Assembly (NCBI GenBank): GCA_003427395.1
Contig: BFEA01000145.1
Location: 565,262-594,825, forward strand
DNA length: 29,564 bases
Source: Chara braunii
Taxonomy: Eukaryota; Streptophyta; Charophyceae; Charales; Characeae
Reading direction: 5' to 3'
Shown here: piece after piece, positions 1 to 10,326 of the stretch
Position numbering within the stretch: position 1 is the first letter of the stretch
Layout of the letters: each line of letters opens with the position of its first letter
The notes under the pieces: model-generated
Databases searched by the model: none
What the model saw: only the letters and a program-made list of their open reading frames with translations
What the model was told of the DNA's origin: nothing
Position numbers and translations under genes: made by a program

Positions 1-212
1 GGGGATCTGGATCATCTGGTCGAGGGGGATCTGGATCATCTAGTCCATTTGGAAGCGTTGTTAATTGCCAATTGCCACGGCCCATTAAAAAATGGGCAAG
101 GAGGTTGGCTTGGGAAGTCGCCAGTTGGAGCCAGACAGACGGGAAGAGAGACACGACCACCATTCATTCCTCTCCCCTCCCCCCTCTCCCGAACGAAGAG
201 GGAACAACTATT

Positions 213-600
213 TCGGTTGATCGATCATACTGATTCATACATATCCTGATTGACGATTGACCACTTACCAACCTAAGGACAAGATTCAGAGAATATGTTT
301 TCGGCCGATCGAACATTTCTACCCTAAATAATGATCGACCAATTACTTGTTCCTCACTTTAGAAATCATAAGTCCGTGTTCGACCGATCAATCATCTGCA
401 TTATGATCGACCAATCTCTCATTTGTCAAAACTAAGTCACTTAACTTCAAGGGAACGAACATTAAGCGCTTAGTTGATCGAACATCCGTATCCAGAATCA
501 TGATTGACCAATCACTTCTTTGAAATCAGAAACCTAACAGCAAGACGCAAAAAACAAGTTTGGCGATCGATCACCTTTACGATTGATCGACCATTAACCT
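213..600. repeat. Degenerate ~88-bp tandem repeat rich in GATCGA
   Basis: Five diverged units start near 213, 304, 382, 477 and 563 (spacings 91, 78, 95, 86). Each has a GATCGA(A/T)CAT-like start followed after 10-20 bases by GATCGACCAAT or GATTGACCAAT. Bases 1-212 are also GATC-rich (GGATCTGGATCATCT twice at the very start). No convincing gene is seen in 1-690. Confidence 0.6.
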
Positions 601-692
601 GACCGTCACTTTCGAAAGGAACGAAAAATTTAGAAGAACCACCAACCATGCTATTACCTAGTTAGGATTTTCGCATAACCAACCTCATCATC

Positions 693-765
693 TCTGTCCG
701 TTGATCCGTTTCACGGACAGATCATCTTCCTGCGCCACTAGACGCATCAATCTTCTTGATGCGTC
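693..765. repeat. Two adjacent perfect hairpins
   Basis: TCTGTCCGT (693-701) pairs perfectly with ACGGACAGA (713-721). GACGCATCAA (741-750) pairs perfectly with TTGATGCGTC (756-765) around a 5-base loop. Neither is followed by a T-run. Function unknown. Confidence 0.7.
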
Positions 766-848
766 AAGGAAAGCAGTTATACAGGTACCATCAGGAGAAC
801 TACTCTGCGCTATCAAGTGTTCGCCAAAGCAATTACTAAGACACTTAG

Positions 849-870
849 TAAAAAAAAAAAAAAAAAAAAA
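849..870. repeat. Poly(A) tract
   Basis: About 22 consecutive A. It may be a retroposon tail, but no recognisable element body precedes it. Bases 871-1180 hold no supported gene. Confidence 0.8.
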
Positions 871-1177
871 AAGAGAACGAATTCAATAAGGATAATAATG
901 GAGACAGCGATGTCACCAGGAATTACCACTACGCAATCCCTCCTCATCATTTTTCTCACTAAAACATCCAATCCAACTTTTAATCATTCTTTGATGAAAC
1001 CATCTTGTAAAGACATTTTCCTCCCCTACCAACCCGAATGCACGTCCTCATAATTGGTTGAAATAAGCAATAGAAATCCCATCTTTTGAAACCCCTTCCC
1101 CTTATTCCTTATCTCAACCTCACCCTTTTCATTTACCTATCAATCAGTATATTCACCCTCGACAAAAAACTCTTGGC

Positions 1178-1179
<2 letters not shown>

Positions 1180-1214
<35 letters not shown>

Positions 1215-1217
1215 GGA
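1180..1217. repeat. Adjacent poly(A) and poly(G) tracts
   Basis: Roughly 26 A are followed directly by about 10 G. Similar but shorter A-then-G-rich stretches occur at 1922-1975 and 1997-2025. Homopolymer lengths here may be unreliable. Confidence 0.8.
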
Positions 1218-1225
1218 GGCGCAAT

Positions 1226-1515
1226 CATCGGAATGATCCACCCTTGCATCGCTCTTTTCTCACCTTTTGCCTCTCTCCCCTCGACAACCCCTAGACCTCA
1301 ACCTTGCATTACCCTGTTATGATTCGTTCATTTTTCCATCGCTTTTTTTTTTGTCATGCTTTCTCCTCTCGACAAACCCTAAGACCTCAACCTTGCATCA
1401 CCCTACTGTGATTGATCCTTCCTATCATCGCGTTGTTCTGACATCTGTTTTTTACCATGCTCTCTTCCCTTGTTAACCCCTAGACCTCAACCTTGCATCA
1501 CCTGTTGTTTTTCCG
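1226..1515. repeat. Tandem ~90-100-bp repeat, block 1
   Basis: Three copies carry the core CCCTAGACCTCAACCTTGCA or a near variant, with the preceding CTCGACAA or TGTTAA at about 1281, 1371 and 1471. The block opens with GAATGATCCACCCTTGCATCGC, which is repeated at 1673 in block 2. Confidence 0.75.
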
Positions 1516-1581
1516 TTAGCAATACCAAAAACCTCCTTTGATCTCTTGCAAATGCAAAACTGGTCATTCTTCGATCATCCC

Positions 1582-1642
1582 TTGATTAATCGATCAATCA
1601 ATCAACCAAGAAATGAAACTGATTGATCGATCGACTAATCAA
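1582..1642. repeat. Hairpin followed by oligo(A), copy 1
   Basis: Arms 1582-1603 and 1621-1642 are complementary over 22 positions with two mismatches, around a 17-base loop. The right arm runs straight into an A-rich tract. The same hairpin recurs at 1869-1925. Confidence 0.75.
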
Positions 1643-1672
1643 AAAAAAAAGAAAAAAAAACAAACAAACATC

Positions 1673-1835
1673 TGAATGATCCACCCTTGCATCGCTCTTT
1701 TCTCACTTTTGTTTTGCCACTCCCCCCTCGACAACCCCTAGACCTCAACCTGCATCACCCTGTTATGATTGATCCATCCTTCCATCGCTTTTTTTCATGC
1801 TCTCTCCTCTCGACAACCATTAGACCTAAACCTTG
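1673..1835. repeat. Tandem ~90-100-bp repeat, block 2 (duplicate of block 1)
   Basis: Two copies of the block 1 unit start at about 1729 and 1811. The stretch from the GATCCACCC start through the hairpin is a shortened duplicate of 1226-1642, so the whole module (repeats, hairpin, A-tract) has been copied. Confidence 0.7.
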
Positions 1836-1868
1836 CAAATGCAAAACCATTCTTTCTTCGATCATCCC

Positions 1869-1923
1869 TTGATTAATCGATCAATCAATCAACCAAGAAA
1901 TGAAATTGATTGATCAATCGATT

Positions 1924-1925
<2 letters not shown>
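1869..1925. repeat. Hairpin followed by oligo(A), copy 2
   Basis: Left arm 1869-1890 is identical to that of copy 1. The right arm, 1908-1925, differs at several positions. The loop differs by one base, and an A-rich tract follows. Confidence 0.75.
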
Positions 1926-1940
<15 letters not shown>

Positions 1941-1954
<14 letters not shown>

Positions 1955-2756
1955 AGGGGGAGGGTGGCGGGGGTCACGGGGGAAGGAGATATAATTAAAA
2001 AAAAAAAAAAAGGGAAGGGGGGGATGAGATAAAAAACTTTGTAATCCATTTTTTAGACTTGCATGTTAATTCTGCTTAACGCCAAGACCTTATCCTTACA
2101 GCAACATCAAAACCTCCTTGGATCGGTAATCTAAATTTCACTGCAATTAAAAACAAAACAAAACAAAGCAAAGGACAGAGATCGAAGAACAAGGAATGAA
2201 AGACAAGATGAAACTGAGAAGGAAGAGAAACATAGGAATCACTACCTCAAGTCAATAACGATATTTTACTTACTACAACTGCAAAATCACCCCCCTCCTC
2301 CTCCTTTTATGTCTGTCATCTTATCGCAGATCTCCATGGATCACTTTTTGGATCAAGTTGTTGAAACTATAGCCTTATTACCAATAGCTGCACTCTTTGA
2401 ACTCTCATCCCTTCTTCTCAATCCCTTTCCCCGACTATTTTTTCCATCTAAAATAATCCTCCAGACACTTACAAACTTCACCCTTTTTTCTTTGCACCTC
2501 CTTTTTTACTCCTTATTCTTATTTTTCTCAGACTACTCAATCTTTTTTCACATTAAAAAAAAAAAAGGAAAGGGAGAAAAAGAAGAAGGGGGAGAAGAGA
2601 GGAGGGGTAATGGACAGAGAGAGTGAGAAGGTAGTGGAGAAGAGAGAAAACGAGAAAGGAAAGGCAAGATGTCAAATATGAACGAGGAAGAACTGATGAA
2701 ATGTATAAGAAATGAACAAAACGACCTAGGATTTTGATTTTTGTTTGTCATAATTT
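1941..2756. other. Gene-free A-rich, purine- and pyrimidine-rich stretch
   Basis: Contains A/G homopolymers (to about 2030), an AAACAAAACAAAG-type run near 2150 and a GA-rich run at 2555-2680. No coding region is convincing. It may include the 5' end of the DIRS-like element that follows, but no terminal repeat was found by eye. Confidence 0.5.
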
Positions 2757-3623
2757 GTGCAGATGGATCACTGGCTAAAAACCTTCCTAGCAGCCTTTGA
2801 CCCTCAATCTGTCATTGGAGCAGAAGTCTATGTTGTGCTGCCCATACTTCCCCCTGTCTTTTCATCGACTAAAATCATAGATTCTGTCAACCCTCTTGCT
2901 CATAACATCTCTGACCTCCTTTTGACCATTCAACCAAAAAAATCAGAACAACTTCACAAAGTGCATGTCCTTGCAACTAAAATGAAGAATCCAGTTCCTC
3001 CTCCACCTCCTCACCCCCCCTTGCCCACCTCCTCACCCCCCCGCATCACATCAAGCCCACCCCAACTTCTCACCACCTCAGATCCCTGCTCTTCCTCATC
3101 TCGCCTACCCCCACGCCTCACTATAGAAGCTTTCGAGCAATTGAAGCAGCAACTATTTCTCAAAGAAGAAGAGAATCGGCTCTCCATCCAAAGGCTTCAG
3201 ACGGAACTACTTAAGCGTGATGAAGAAAATCAGGCACTCACTCAACTTTATCAGAAGATTTAGTCAGAGATGAATGTCATCCTCGGAAAACTCAATAGCG
3301 AATCTCAGACGGCCTATGACGAATTATCGACATGGAAGAAACTCTTTATCTCGCCATGCTACTATTCCCAAGTTGAACCTTTTATCAGGTTCCTCACCGT
3401 CAATATGAATTACTCCTATTATCCAATCTGCAAGTCAGTGACCTTTGATTTCTGCTCAAGAGTTGCTTCCATTGCTAAGGACTGCATCGACTCTCGGATT
3501 TCCAAGGAGGTTAAGCACCATTTAACCAGGGCTATGAGAGAGGGCATGAACCAGACTTTTCCTCTGATCAATTCCGAGTTCATCTACTGCATGAGCATCA
3601 TTCGCAGAGATGCGCACAAGTAA
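2757..3623 (+). pseudogene. gag-like ORF of the DIRS-type element, one in-frame TAG
   Basis: One reading frame runs from the ATG at 2757 to a stop at 3621-3623, interrupted only by TAG at 3261-3263. The translation has an N-terminal part of about 80 residues, a proline/serine-rich linker (about residues 80-115), and a strongly predicted coiled coil rich in E, L, Q and K (about residues 122-175) that spans the TAG. A C-terminal region with aromatic and cysteine residues follows. Position directly upstream of the RT, the coiled coil and the length (about 288 codons) fit a DIRS Gag, a structural RNA-binding protein. DIRS Gag proteins are poorly conserved, so this rests on context. The frame is otherwise clean, so the TAG looks like one recent nonsense mutation. 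Confidence 0.6.
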
Positions 3624-3771
3624 GAAAGGGTTGTCGCCCGACCTATCTATTTATCGCCCTGGACTGTCAATAAGTCCATGCTATTTGCGTTCAAGGGCTT
3701 ATCTTCTATCATTCTATCATCGTATGCAGGCTGGGTATATCTGAATCCGACTCATCTTCTTACCGAAAAAG

Positions 3772-5710
3772 GATGACTACTCAAAGGTTGAAGACCCGAA
3801 GAAGAACCATTCCTCCAAGCGCCATTATAACGAGGATAGGGACCGGGGCTACGACTACTTACGTGCATCGAAGAGGGCCTTCACTGAGTCCGATCACAAG
3901 CATCATGACCAACCTCGTTCCTCTTCCAAATCCGCAACCCGATCCTCTGAATAAGCCCCATATTTTTATTCCCTTCATCCCCAACAACCTAATCAATTTC
4001 TCCTCTACCCCTTCTCTCCAAGATCTTCGCACTACTACTTTCACTCTTCATGAACCGTCATCATGGCTTCACAACCCTGATAATTTTTCGCCGCATCCCC
4101 CTCACGTACTTTTTCTAATTGGTCACTCTTACGCTCTTCAAGCTCAAAAAGATTCTCTCACTCGGTCCTCCAATGGATTCGCCATGGTGTTAGACTGAAA
4201 TTCGATGGTACTTCGCAGATGCCAACTTCCAAGCTCTTAGAGGTCCGCCGCATGGTCAAGAACGTGCTCCCAGCGTCCTCTTTCAAGCGTGCCTTGCAAT
4301 GTACCTCTCCCCCATCACTTTATATTTCCAATCACGACAACCCTCCCCACCATTGTGAGTTTATTACTTCAACCATTTCTGAACTCCTATCCGCTGGTGT
4401 CATCGAACTATCTCCAAACCCCATTGTTGTCAATCCAGTTTTTGCAGTTGAAAGCTCGTCAAAAACTCGGTTTATTCTCGACGTTCGCTTTGTCAACCTC
4501 TTTGTAACTTTCCCAGACTTCCATTAGAAATTCATCGATGACTTGACTGCTCACGTCTCTGGTTTCCCCACTCAAGACTTTCTCACTTGCTTTGATATCA
4601 AAAATGATTATTATCACATCCCTATTCATCCTCTCTTCCGTCCCTATCTTGCTTTTCAGTGGAATGATGTTACCTACAACTTCACAACTCTCTGCTTTGG
4701 AATCTCATCGGCTTGTTGGATTTTCACAACTATCATGTAAGAAGTAATGACTGAAGTTCATCTCCGAAAGATTCACATAGCTTCTTATATCGATGACTCT
4801 GCTTTTGGTCATAAGGATCTCCCAACCCTCATTTGGCAAACATTCAATTATGCAGTCCTCCTTCATAATCTTGTTTTTTTCCTTAGCCTGCATAAATGTT
4901 CATTTCTTCCTTCTCAATGCATTCGCTTCCTTGGTTTTAACATTGATGCTCACACCAAGCGTATCAAAGTACCGCAAGACATGGTTTCAAACCTCCTTAA
5001 ACTCTTACTCAGCACTAACTCTCGAAACTCTAGCAGATTTATCGCAAAACTAGCAGGAAAGCTGGGTGTACTATCAAAAGCATTTATGCCCACCCATCTT
5101 TACATATCTTCGCTTTATGAAATTATCTCACCAGCTAATTGGGATTCCCCAATGACCGTCTCCTCGGACCTCATTAATAACCTTCTTTGGTGGATTCATC
5201 ACTTACCGCATCTCCCGGGAAAACTTTGGACTGTAAGTCTTCCAAAACAATTTTCACCGACGCATCTGCCCTCCAAATTGCCGCAATTATTTATCCCATC
5301 AACAACAAACCCCTCTCGCTCAATCAATGTTTTTCCCTTCATCTCCTTAACTCTTCTTCCACTCACAGGGAACTATTTGCAATCCTTGAAATGAAACATT
5401 TCGCTTTTTAGCCTTCTCGCAACCTCACATCCTCTCATCAACCTCTATAAGACTTCACTCCGATAGCCAAGCTGTATCCGCTTTACTCATAAAAATGAAA
5501 TCTACAGACCAATTTTTCAATCCCTGGTTAAGACGTATAACTTCCTTCCTCATTTCCTTTGATGTAATCCTCCATCCAATATGGATTCTCAGGTTTCTCA
5601 ACAAATCCGTCGACTCCCTATCTAAAACTGAAGACAATTCTGACTGGGGCCTTGCCAACCACATTAAGAAGGACATTTTTTCTGAAATAGGCTCACTAAT
5701 AGATGCTCTC
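3772..5710 (+). pseudogene. Reverse transcriptase-RNase H of the DIRS-type element, broken
   Basis: A charged segment (3772-3951, rich in D, K, R, S) opens in the same frame as the RT and probably links Gag to Pol. The RT proper runs 4219-5220. Motif A is FDIKNDYYHIPIHP, motif B is FGISSA, motif C is YIDD with both catalytic aspartates, and RFLGFNID follows, all typical of DIRS/Ty3-like RTs. RNase H follows in other frames: TDAS near 5243, a THREL block near 5360, SDSQ near 5458 and VDSLS near 5613. In-frame stops occur at 3952-3954, 4525-4527 and 4738-4740, and frame changes near 5210 and 5420-5455. The protein would make cDNA from element RNA, but the breaks make this copy inactive. The frame is A+T-moderate and similar to the flanks. 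Confidence 0.9.
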
Positions 5711-5877
5711 TCTCTTAATTGTAACTCCCTACCCTCTCTTGATTACCACCATGTTTGCTCTACTTTCATCTATTAGGGATTACCACCATGTTTGCTCTAC
5801 TTTCATCTCAAGAGACTAGTCAGTCAAAGCCTCCCTAATAGATGCTCTCTCTCTTGATTGTAACTCCCTACCCTCTC
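5696..5877. repeat. Nested direct duplications between RT-RH and recombinase
   Basis: A 31-bp segment (5741-5771) is repeated perfectly at 5778-5808. A 43-bp segment (5696-5738) is repeated with one mismatch at 5835-5877. They sit at the point where the two convergent coding regions meet. Confidence 0.9.
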
Positions 5878-5972
5878 ATCCGTACAGATACATATTCCCT
5901 CTTGCTGTTCTACTTTATCAAATACTCTAAACAATCATTAAAAGCCTTACCCCATATCTCCTCATCCTTCCT

Positions 5973-7162
5973 TCATCTCAAAGAACTACTTGGTACCCCC
6001 GCATCCCCGATCTCGACATAGTCAATCGCTTCACCATCCCCGCTCCCACTTTTTCCTAACTTCCCAGCCCCCGAGTCAGTCCTCTCGTCCCGAATCTTGC
6101 AATCCTTGGTTTGGCGACAATCTTCATCCTCCCTTGGTCGCTCCTCACCTTCCTGTTTCCAACCACGCCTTATCCCATAGCCATATCGTATGAATGTTCC
6201 TACTCGACTCCAAGTACCTTGCCGATTCATCTCCCCCAAGCTCCAACCTTCCTCAATCCCTGCTTGCACCCCACCTATCCAGAAACTATGACCACTCCCG
6301 CCTTCAAATACTCCTGCTTCTCCAAACCACTTTTCTATCCGCTTATTGAAACCTCTCCCACTCATTGGCCCGCTCCCTCGCACAAGCCGGAATAAATAAC
6401 CATTCCGCAAGTCTTGCCCCACTCGTTCATAACTTTCGAGCATTCTAGGTAACTATCCCAAGAAGGTCTCCTCCTCATTTCTTGGATCCCGTAACCTTAT
6501 CATAAACCTTCCTCCATGACAATCTCTCTTAGTATACCCAGGACGCACCATCCCTCGCTCAAAGTCAATCTCCTTGTATTGTAGCCTCAACCCCTCTCCG
6601 CATCGTTGCCAACTTTCCCACAAATATAAAAAGCCCTCCCATCACGATACGCCTGAGCCTCAGAGTACCCTTTCATAACCTTCACCAGACTTTTCTCTCA
6701 TATGAGTTATCACCACCCGCAACTTCTCCCATTGCATTGGTTTCGTGGATTCTTCTATTACACCCCCCTCCGCAGTGTATACTCCCGATAAGACTTCCTG
6801 AAAATCTTAACTTTACTACTTTGGCGAGGATCATCCTCTCCATACCTACCCAGCAGGCGAAAGCATCCACTCAAGCATTTCACAACAGCATCAACCGTTG
6901 ATGGGGAAACCATCGGAAGCCCTTCAGCATCGGAGGTTCGACATCGGCTTTCAATTTCAACGAGTCATTGACTACTTATGAAGGACAACACATCAAGGTT
7001 GAAGCAAGTCATGCAACTTCTTCCAACTTCATTACGGTCAAGCCACTCATTCAAAGCAAGAAGTATCTTCTTCATTCCATTATTCCATCGCTTGCCAGCT
7101 CCAAATTCACTAATTATCGCACTACTCCACTCAAGACCAGCAGAGTACTTTCCTTCAACCAT
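5973..7162 (-). pseudogene. Tyrosine recombinase of the DIRS-type element, inverted and broken
   Basis: Read on -, an ATG at 7162 opens an alpha-helical N-terminal segment (7162-6965) that suits a core-binding domain. The middle (6960-6440) is broken by stops and frame changes but keeps a CGEGLRLQYKEIDF block near 6600, probably the region of the first catalytic arginine. The C-terminal 156 codons (6443-5973) contain GGSGHSFWIGG, the family's HxxR box with tryptophan in place of arginine. Then come GTWSRVGTFIRYG, matching the GRW...F..YI box with the presumed nucleophilic tyrosine, and a basic tail. The enzyme would insert circular cDNA without target-site duplication. The HxxR change and the breaks imply loss of function. 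It converges on the RT-RH gene, unlike DIRS1, PAT and Ngaro. Confidence 0.8.
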
Positions 7163-8388
7163 GGGAGTCGCTCGCTTCAGCCTCCAGCTGCCATCGCTGT
7201 CGTGCGCGGCGGTCCCGCGCCCTGATGGGAAGCGCTGAACCTCACGGTCGTGTCACGCAGGAGTTATTCCTTAAAAGAACAATAAGTCACCACTCCGACC
7301 GTGCGCGCGTGCTATACCTCTCACGACGCCCTGCGACAGGTCGGGACGTCGCGAGGTACAACTCACCTCTACCCGAGGGGCTGTCACCACCCTCTGGTAG
7401 GCATATCCCTGCTGAGCTACCGGCCCACATGCAAAGGCTTTTACATGCCTTTGTAGAGGTAGGTCGGCCGAGGGCGTTTTCTCGATCACCATAGCATAGG
7501 TATACGCGCAGTTGAACGCCTAAGACTAACCCGCTTACGTGTCGGGCATCGGGGTGCTGATCTCCCGGACCGACTTACAATTCAGGTCGACTCGACTGAC
7601 GATCTTTCCCGCATACTAAATCCTATTCTAATTGAACTTAACCCGTAAATTATATATGTTGTATAAATTTTTTTCAAATCGATACATACATGCTCAATAC
7701 ATTTCAAAGGTTGAGGCTGAAAAGGCAAGGAAATGTCTTTTACATTTTTACACAAACAGAGGCAAACATCAGAATGAACAGAGTTTTGACTTTGAAAGAG
7801 AAACAATCAATAGGCTATTGGCCTTTCAGCAAACATCATAGATAAAAATACGCTCATGGCCTGTTAAATGTGCATCAAAAATCAAAGATAAGCGCATAAT
7901 CTTTCAAAGAAACATGATATGAATAAGGCTCTTTCGCCTTTGCTAATTGTCCTAATCTATTCAACTATCAAAGTGGTAAAGGTCGGAAACCCAAACCAAA
8001 TGTGCAAAGGTTACGAGTCGACGAAATGTCTGAGTCGAGGCTTAGGTAAGCATAAGCAATGCGAGTTGAGTGAATAGCACGTGGTTGGTCGTCTTACTGA
8101 CATGCAAACAAGTGTCAATCACATTATACAATCCTAGTAGAGTCAACCATTCATTCACTCTCACACGCATTACACTTACGCTTTCAGACCCTTCTGCCAG
8201 ACATTATCTTTTCGACTCAGTTATTCAAGGACTTCTTTGATCAAACTTAGACCCTTCAGATGCTGACTCGAAAATCAGAAATGCCATTTAGTGCAAAGGT
8301 AGATGCAAAATGTGGGTGTAGAGGGTGAGTGAAGGTTGAGTTGGTAAACCAATCTATTACCATAAGGCAACAGCATGTAGACTTGTAT
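7163..8388. other. Gene-free spacer
   Basis: The first 400 bases are G+C-richer, with a short hairpin (CAAAGGC at 7432-7438 with GCCTTTG at 7447-7453). The remainder is A+T-rich. Short frames in all directions lack recognisable domains. No supported gene. Confidence 0.5.
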
Positions 8389-8905
8389 AGACTCATAATG
8401 AGTCTCCTTGATTAAGATGACCTGCAATCACACACAGGTCACAGGGTCTCAATACTTCCCTCACTAGCGCTCTACACGAAGTTCAGCGATGTGTACTTCA
8501 ATTTTATCGGCGGACTATAATATAGTCCGATCAAATGTAAGTATGAAATAAGAAAACTCCGACAGAAGCCTTCATCTCATACTTATTCAAGCAGTAGGAT
8601 AACTCAGACATGAGTATCCTACCACTTGTTTTAGTCTAACTGGTTCAGACTTAGACAGACAATGGGATGACCCGCACAGGAGTACCCCATCTTCAGTCTG
8701 TCAACCTAACTATCTAAGATGTGTACACACGTAGAGACGAGTAATAGGATGTTCCTCACCCTGGAGCCTTATCCTGTCACCCATCCTACATCCGTACATC
8801 AATCAATCAGCACTCACATTGCTCTAGGCCACCGTGCACGAAGGTGATCACTGCTCTAGTTAGGAACGAGGTTCACATGCACATGTATGATTGCTCTGGC
8901 AATCA
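8389..8905. repeat. Cluster of unrelated short hairpins
   Basis: Inverted repeats follow one another: 8389-8405 (AGACTCAT/ATGAGTCT), 8418-8441 (TGACCTG/CAGGTCA), 8511-8529 (CGGACTAT/ATAGTCCG), 8594-8622 (11 bp with one bulged A), 8633-8655 (GTCTAA/TTAGAC), 8662-8690 and 8746-8775 (imperfect), and 8888-8905 (TGATTGC/GCAATCA). Arms and loops differ between them. No ORF covers the region. Confidence 0.65.
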
Positions 8906-8933
8906 GATCAGAACAAAGGTGTAGGTAATGAAA

Positions 8934-9058
8934 CAACAACAAATAATAATAATAAAAATAGTAATAATAATAATATAGTAATAATAATAACACTAATAAT
9001 AATAATAATAACAATAATAGTAACAATACTACTACTACTACTAATAATAATAATAATG
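8934..9058. repeat. Imperfect (TAA)n microsatellite
   Basis: AAT/TAA/ACT trinucleotides with interruptions. Apparent low-complexity N- and I-rich reading frames here are artefacts of the repeat. Bases 9059-10000 hold no supported gene. Confidence 0.9.
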
Positions 9059-10002
9059 CTATACATAGAAAACTAAGTTACAATAATCATACGGAAGTTC
9101 TGCTAGTTATATAACAAATAGACAGTTGAAATGCACCAAGATTTCATCCAAATGGGAGCGATATAATGACTTTCTGAGCCAACGTTTAGACTCTTTCATA
9201 TCATATCCTTGCGATATTCGATGCGACTTTTTTCTGCCTAGCGGGTTGTAGTCCGCATATGGCTGCAAGCGCCCTGTTGTACTACTGCGTTCGTTCTACT
9301 ATTGCGGCTCACTGTACGGGTGTGCCTCACACCACTCAACACCTACGAGCGCATCCCAAGCCACGTTCCACACGTGCAGATACTTGCGCAGCGTCGCAGC
9401 AGCGTGTTCACTTTGTTTGCCTTTGCCAGAACGCCTTGAACTAGCTGGCTCCCTCCCTATACGGGAGGTGTTGCTGCTGCTGCTAGACTGTTTGGGCCTG
9501 GCCATTGAAATTGTCAGTAACTTCTGGTCGGGCCCCTAGTGTTTGCGCCCAGGCTGGTTTCACCAGTTGAGGGCTTGGGCCCAGTACAGTTGGGTGCACC
9601 CAAGGTTATTCGCGCCTTGAATGTTTGTTGCGTTTGCATTGGCCTGCGGGGCAGATGTGTCGACAATGCCACATTCTCAGTTGCCCGCGGTTTCTTAGTG
9701 ATATATCGGTCTCACAACGAGTGTGTGTGTGCCCAGGGCACAACCAACCTGGACTCTGAGCTTAATTGTGCAGCGTAGCTGTTGCTTCTGGGAGAGCCAG
9801 CAAAGGCTCATGCTGCTGCGTAACCAATCAGGCGTGCAACAACTGTCCGAGACTCATGTTAGAAGACGTTGCGACAAGCCCCTCTCGTGGATACTCAAGC
9901 CCGCCTTCACTTAGGGCGGACACGAGGCTTGCTGAGGGTTGCTGTTCAAAACACGTGCATGTCTGAAAATGGACCCACGAGGCTCACTCCTCACAATATC
10001 AA

Positions 10003-10060
10003 AAACAATAAATATAATTATAATAATATAATTATAATGTCAACAATAATAATAATAAAA
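10003..10060. repeat. Short (TAA)n-like microsatellite
   Basis: An interrupted TAA/ATA run, followed by a possible mini-exon (10077-10099) that ends in a good 5' splice-site context (CCAG/GTAAGT). Confidence 0.7.
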
Positions 10061-10149
10061 TATGCGTCGTACTCAGAGCCGACATTCGGTGGAGACCAGG
10101 TAAGTTTCCTTCTTTCCTTTCTCCTTATCTTTCCCTTCCTTCTCTCTCT

Positions 10150-10320
10150 GCCTCTATCTTTGTGTCTGTCCATCTGTCTGTCCGTTCATATGTGTCTATC
10201 TGTCTGTCGGTATTTGTCTGTATGTCTGTGTCTTTCTGTCTGTCTATGTCTGTCTGTATGTCTGTGTCTTTCTGTATGTCTGTGTCGGTCTGTATGTCTG
10301 TGTATGTCTGTTGTCTCTGT
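10150..10320. repeat. (TCTG)n / TGTCTG microsatellite
   Basis: Diverged TGTC and TCTG units. The reading frames rich in S, V, C and L on + and T, H, R on - are products of the repeat, not genes. Confidence 0.85.
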
Positions 10321-10326
10321 GCACTT

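Larger units (their letters stand above)
2757..7162. mobile_element. Decayed DIRS-type (kangaroo-like) retrotransposon
   Basis: Gene order is gag-like ORF (+), reverse transcriptase and RNase H (+), then a tyrosine recombinase (-) facing them. DIRS-type elements use a tyrosine recombinase instead of a DDE integrase. An inverted recombinase gene is the arrangement I recall for kangaroo of Volvox carteri. All coding parts carry stops or frameshifts, so this copy cannot be autonomous. The outer limits are the coding limits only, because inverted or split direct terminal repeats could not be located by eye. Two nested duplications lie between the convergent genes (5696-5877). Confidence 0.85.

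Noticed and set aside
2757-5411. Alternative genetic code reading TAG/TAA as sense in the DIRS-type genes
   Set aside because: Frameshifts also occur and the LINE has mixed TGA, TAG and TAA stops, so ordinary decay explains the stops.
7365-7425. Minus-strand TAGCTCAGCAGG resembling a tRNA A box
   Set aside because: No B box at the required distance and no T33 before an anticodon; no tRNA fold.
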